Positions 5,349-6,253 of a DNA stretch of 6,253 nt are shown in pieces. Position 1 is the stretch's first letter. Every line of letters starts with the position of its first letter. Source of the DNA: Sphingomonas sp. (lineage in GTDB: Bacteria > Pseudomonadota > Alphaproteobacteria > Sphingomonadales > Sphingomonadaceae); NCBI GenBank assembly GCA_025936675.1, contig JAICSX010000077.1, positions 1 to 6,253 on the forward strand, in the 5' to 3' direction. The notes beneath the pieces are model-generated. The model ran no database searches. It was given only the letters and a program-made list of their open reading frames with translations, and was not told where the DNA came from. The position numbers were made by a program, and so were the translations under genes.

Positions 5349-5357
5349 ATGCACGGA

Positions 5358-5362
5358 AAGGA
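5358..5362 (+). promoter_or_regulatory. Shine-Dalgarno site of telA
   Basis: AAGGA with 7 nt to the ATG at 5370. It fixes the start of the partial telA gene. Confidence 0.8.
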
Positions 5363-5369
5363 CTGACAA

Positions 5370-6253
5370 ATGGCTACCGAACCGGCGCCGGCGACCGAAA
5401 CGGCCACCAAGACCAAGCTCAAGCTCGATCCACCCGAGGCGCTGCAGCCCGTCCCTGCGGCCGAGGCGTCTGGCCTGGTCCCGCTCAAGTCCGAGGAAAC
5501 CAGCGAGCTCGACAAGCGCGTCGCGCAGTTCGTCGATGAGCTCGCCAAGCTCGATTCGAACAGCCCGGAATTCGGCAAGAAGGTCGACCAGCTGACGTCG
5601 ATGGGCCGCAAGGAGATCGCGGAGGCTGCGGGCGCATCGAACCGCTTCCTCGACCGGCCCGTGAAAGCGATCGACAAGGACAGCGGCATCGGCGCGGACC
5701 TGACCGAACTTCGCCGGACGGTGGAGGCGCTTGATCCGAAGGAAGCGACCAAGACCAGGAAGTTCCTCGGCCTGATTCCGTTCGGCAACCGGGTCGACCG
5801 CTACTTCGACAAATACCGCAGCTCGCAGACCCATATCCAGAAGATCCTCGGCAGTCTCGGCAACGGCAAGGACGAGCTGCTGATGGACAATGCGGCGATC
5901 GACACCGAGCGCGCGAACTTGTGGAAGACGATGCACAAGCTCGAGCAGATGATCCACATCTCCAAGACCCTGGACCAGCAGCTGGAGGACAAGGCCAACG
6001 AGCTCGACGCGACCGAGCCGGCCAAAGCCAAGGCGATCCGCGAGAGCGCCCTGTTCTACGCCCGCCAGCGCACGACGGACCTGCTCACCCAGATGGCCGT
6101 GACGGTCCAGGGCTATCTCGCGCTGGACCTCGTCAAGAAGAACAATGTCGAGCTGGTCAAAGGCGTCGACCGCGCGTCCACGACGACTGTCGCCGCGCTG
6201 CGGACCGCGGTCACCGTCGCCCAGGCGATGACCAACCAGAAGCTCGTGCTGGA
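5370..6253 (+). CDS. telA: Toxic anion resistance protein, TelA family (3' end beyond window)
   Basis: 294 complete codons are visible and the frame is still open at the right edge; full-length family members are about 350-420 residues. The N-terminus is a Pro/Ala/Glu-rich, Lys-containing disordered stretch (about 1-40), followed by a long helical, charged region. Recognisable TelA blocks are FLGLIPFGNRVDRYFDKY with SQTHIQKIL, GKDELLMDNAAID, ANLWKTMHKLEQMI, RQRTTDLLTQMAV, QGYLALDLVKKNN, ELVKGVDRASTTTV and ALRTAV with NQKLVL. The family is named after plasmid tellurite-resistance genes (KlaA/TelA), but most chromosomal members have no proven role; cytosolic or membrane-associated stress functions have been suggested. 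No transmembrane segment is visible. The gene has its own strong promoter and is divergent from the tad operon, so a functional link to pili is not implied. Any XpaC-like partner would lie beyond the window. Confidence 0.92.
   Translation, partial: MATEPAPATETATKTKLKLDPPEALQPVPAAEASGLVPLKSEETSELDKRVAQFVDELAKLDSNSPEFGKKVDQLTSMGRKEIAEAAGASNRFLDRPVKAIDKDSGIGADLTELRRTVEALDPKEATKTRKFLGLIPFGNRVDRYFDKYRSSQTHIQKILGSLGNGKDELLMDNAAIDTERANLWKTMHKLEQMIHISKTLDQQLEDKANELDATEPAKAKAIRESALFYARQRTTDLLTQMAVTVQGYLALDLVKKNNVELVKGVDRASTTTVAALRTAVTVAQAMTNQKLVL

Larger units (their letters stand above)
5143..5369. promoter_or_regulatory. Divergent intergenic region, tad operon / telA
   Basis: 227 bp without a gene. 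It carries the telA promoter and leader on the right and must carry the tad operon promoter on the left. On the minus strand a TTAACCAT motif lies 74 nt upstream of the tadG-like ATG, but I could not identify a good sigma-70 -35/-10 pair for that direction. Small readable frames here do not look like genes. Confidence 0.6.

Noticed and set aside
5237..5539. Small plus-strand frames beginning in the telA leader
   Set aside because: They run out of frame into telA, lack a Shine-Dalgarno site and start upstream of the likely transcription start.
5280..5957. Minus-strand frames of 225 and 208 codons opposite telA
   Set aside because: The plus strand encodes unmistakable TelA blocks with a promoter and Shine-Dalgarno site.

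Overview
This 6.25 kb window is high-GC DNA whose coding style and gene content suggest an alphaproteobacterium, most likely a sphingomonad (Sphingomonas-like). The assignment is inferred from protein types (a DUF484-xerC pair, a small transaldolase, Tad/Flp pilus proteins, TelA) and from composition, not from any marker gene. I see no mobile element, CRISPR array, tRNA or rRNA.

Layout from left to right. Positions 1-2040 hold a minus-strand row. In transcription order it is a small transaldolase (2040 to 1387), a 54-residue Flp-type pilin gene too short for many ORF callers (1233 to 1069) with its own leader hairpin, Shine-Dalgarno site and strong terminator, a DUF484 protein (934 to 362), and the N-terminal part of a XerC-like tyrosine recombinase that starts at GTG inside the DUF484 gene and runs off the left edge. 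Divergent from the transaldolase is a plus-strand crotonase-fold gene (2128-2895). Its active-site residues look like an enoyl-CoA isomerase rather than a hydratase. It converges tail-to-tail, with 5 bp between stops, on a minus-strand three-gene Tad pilus operon (5142 to 2901) of tadG-like, tadE-like and tadE-like genes joined by 1-bp and 4-bp stop/start overlaps. After a 227-bp divergent intergenic region, a plus-strand telA gene (toxic anion resistance family) begins at 5370 behind a textbook sigma-70 promoter and a structured leader, and runs off the right edge.

How it fits together. Two separate pieces of a Flp (Tad) pilus are present: the lone major pilin, and the minor pseudopilin operon whose first product carries a probable beta-helix extracellular domain. 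None of the secretion machinery (cpaB, rcpA, tadZ, tadA, tadB, tadC, prepilin peptidase) is in view, so it must lie elsewhere. The remaining genes are ordinary chromosomal genes: carbon metabolism, acyl-CoA metabolism, chromosome dimer resolution and TelA. I do not see a convincing new system. The points most worth a second look are the dispersed Tad parts, the TadG-like passenger domain, the crotonase active site and the telA leader structure.
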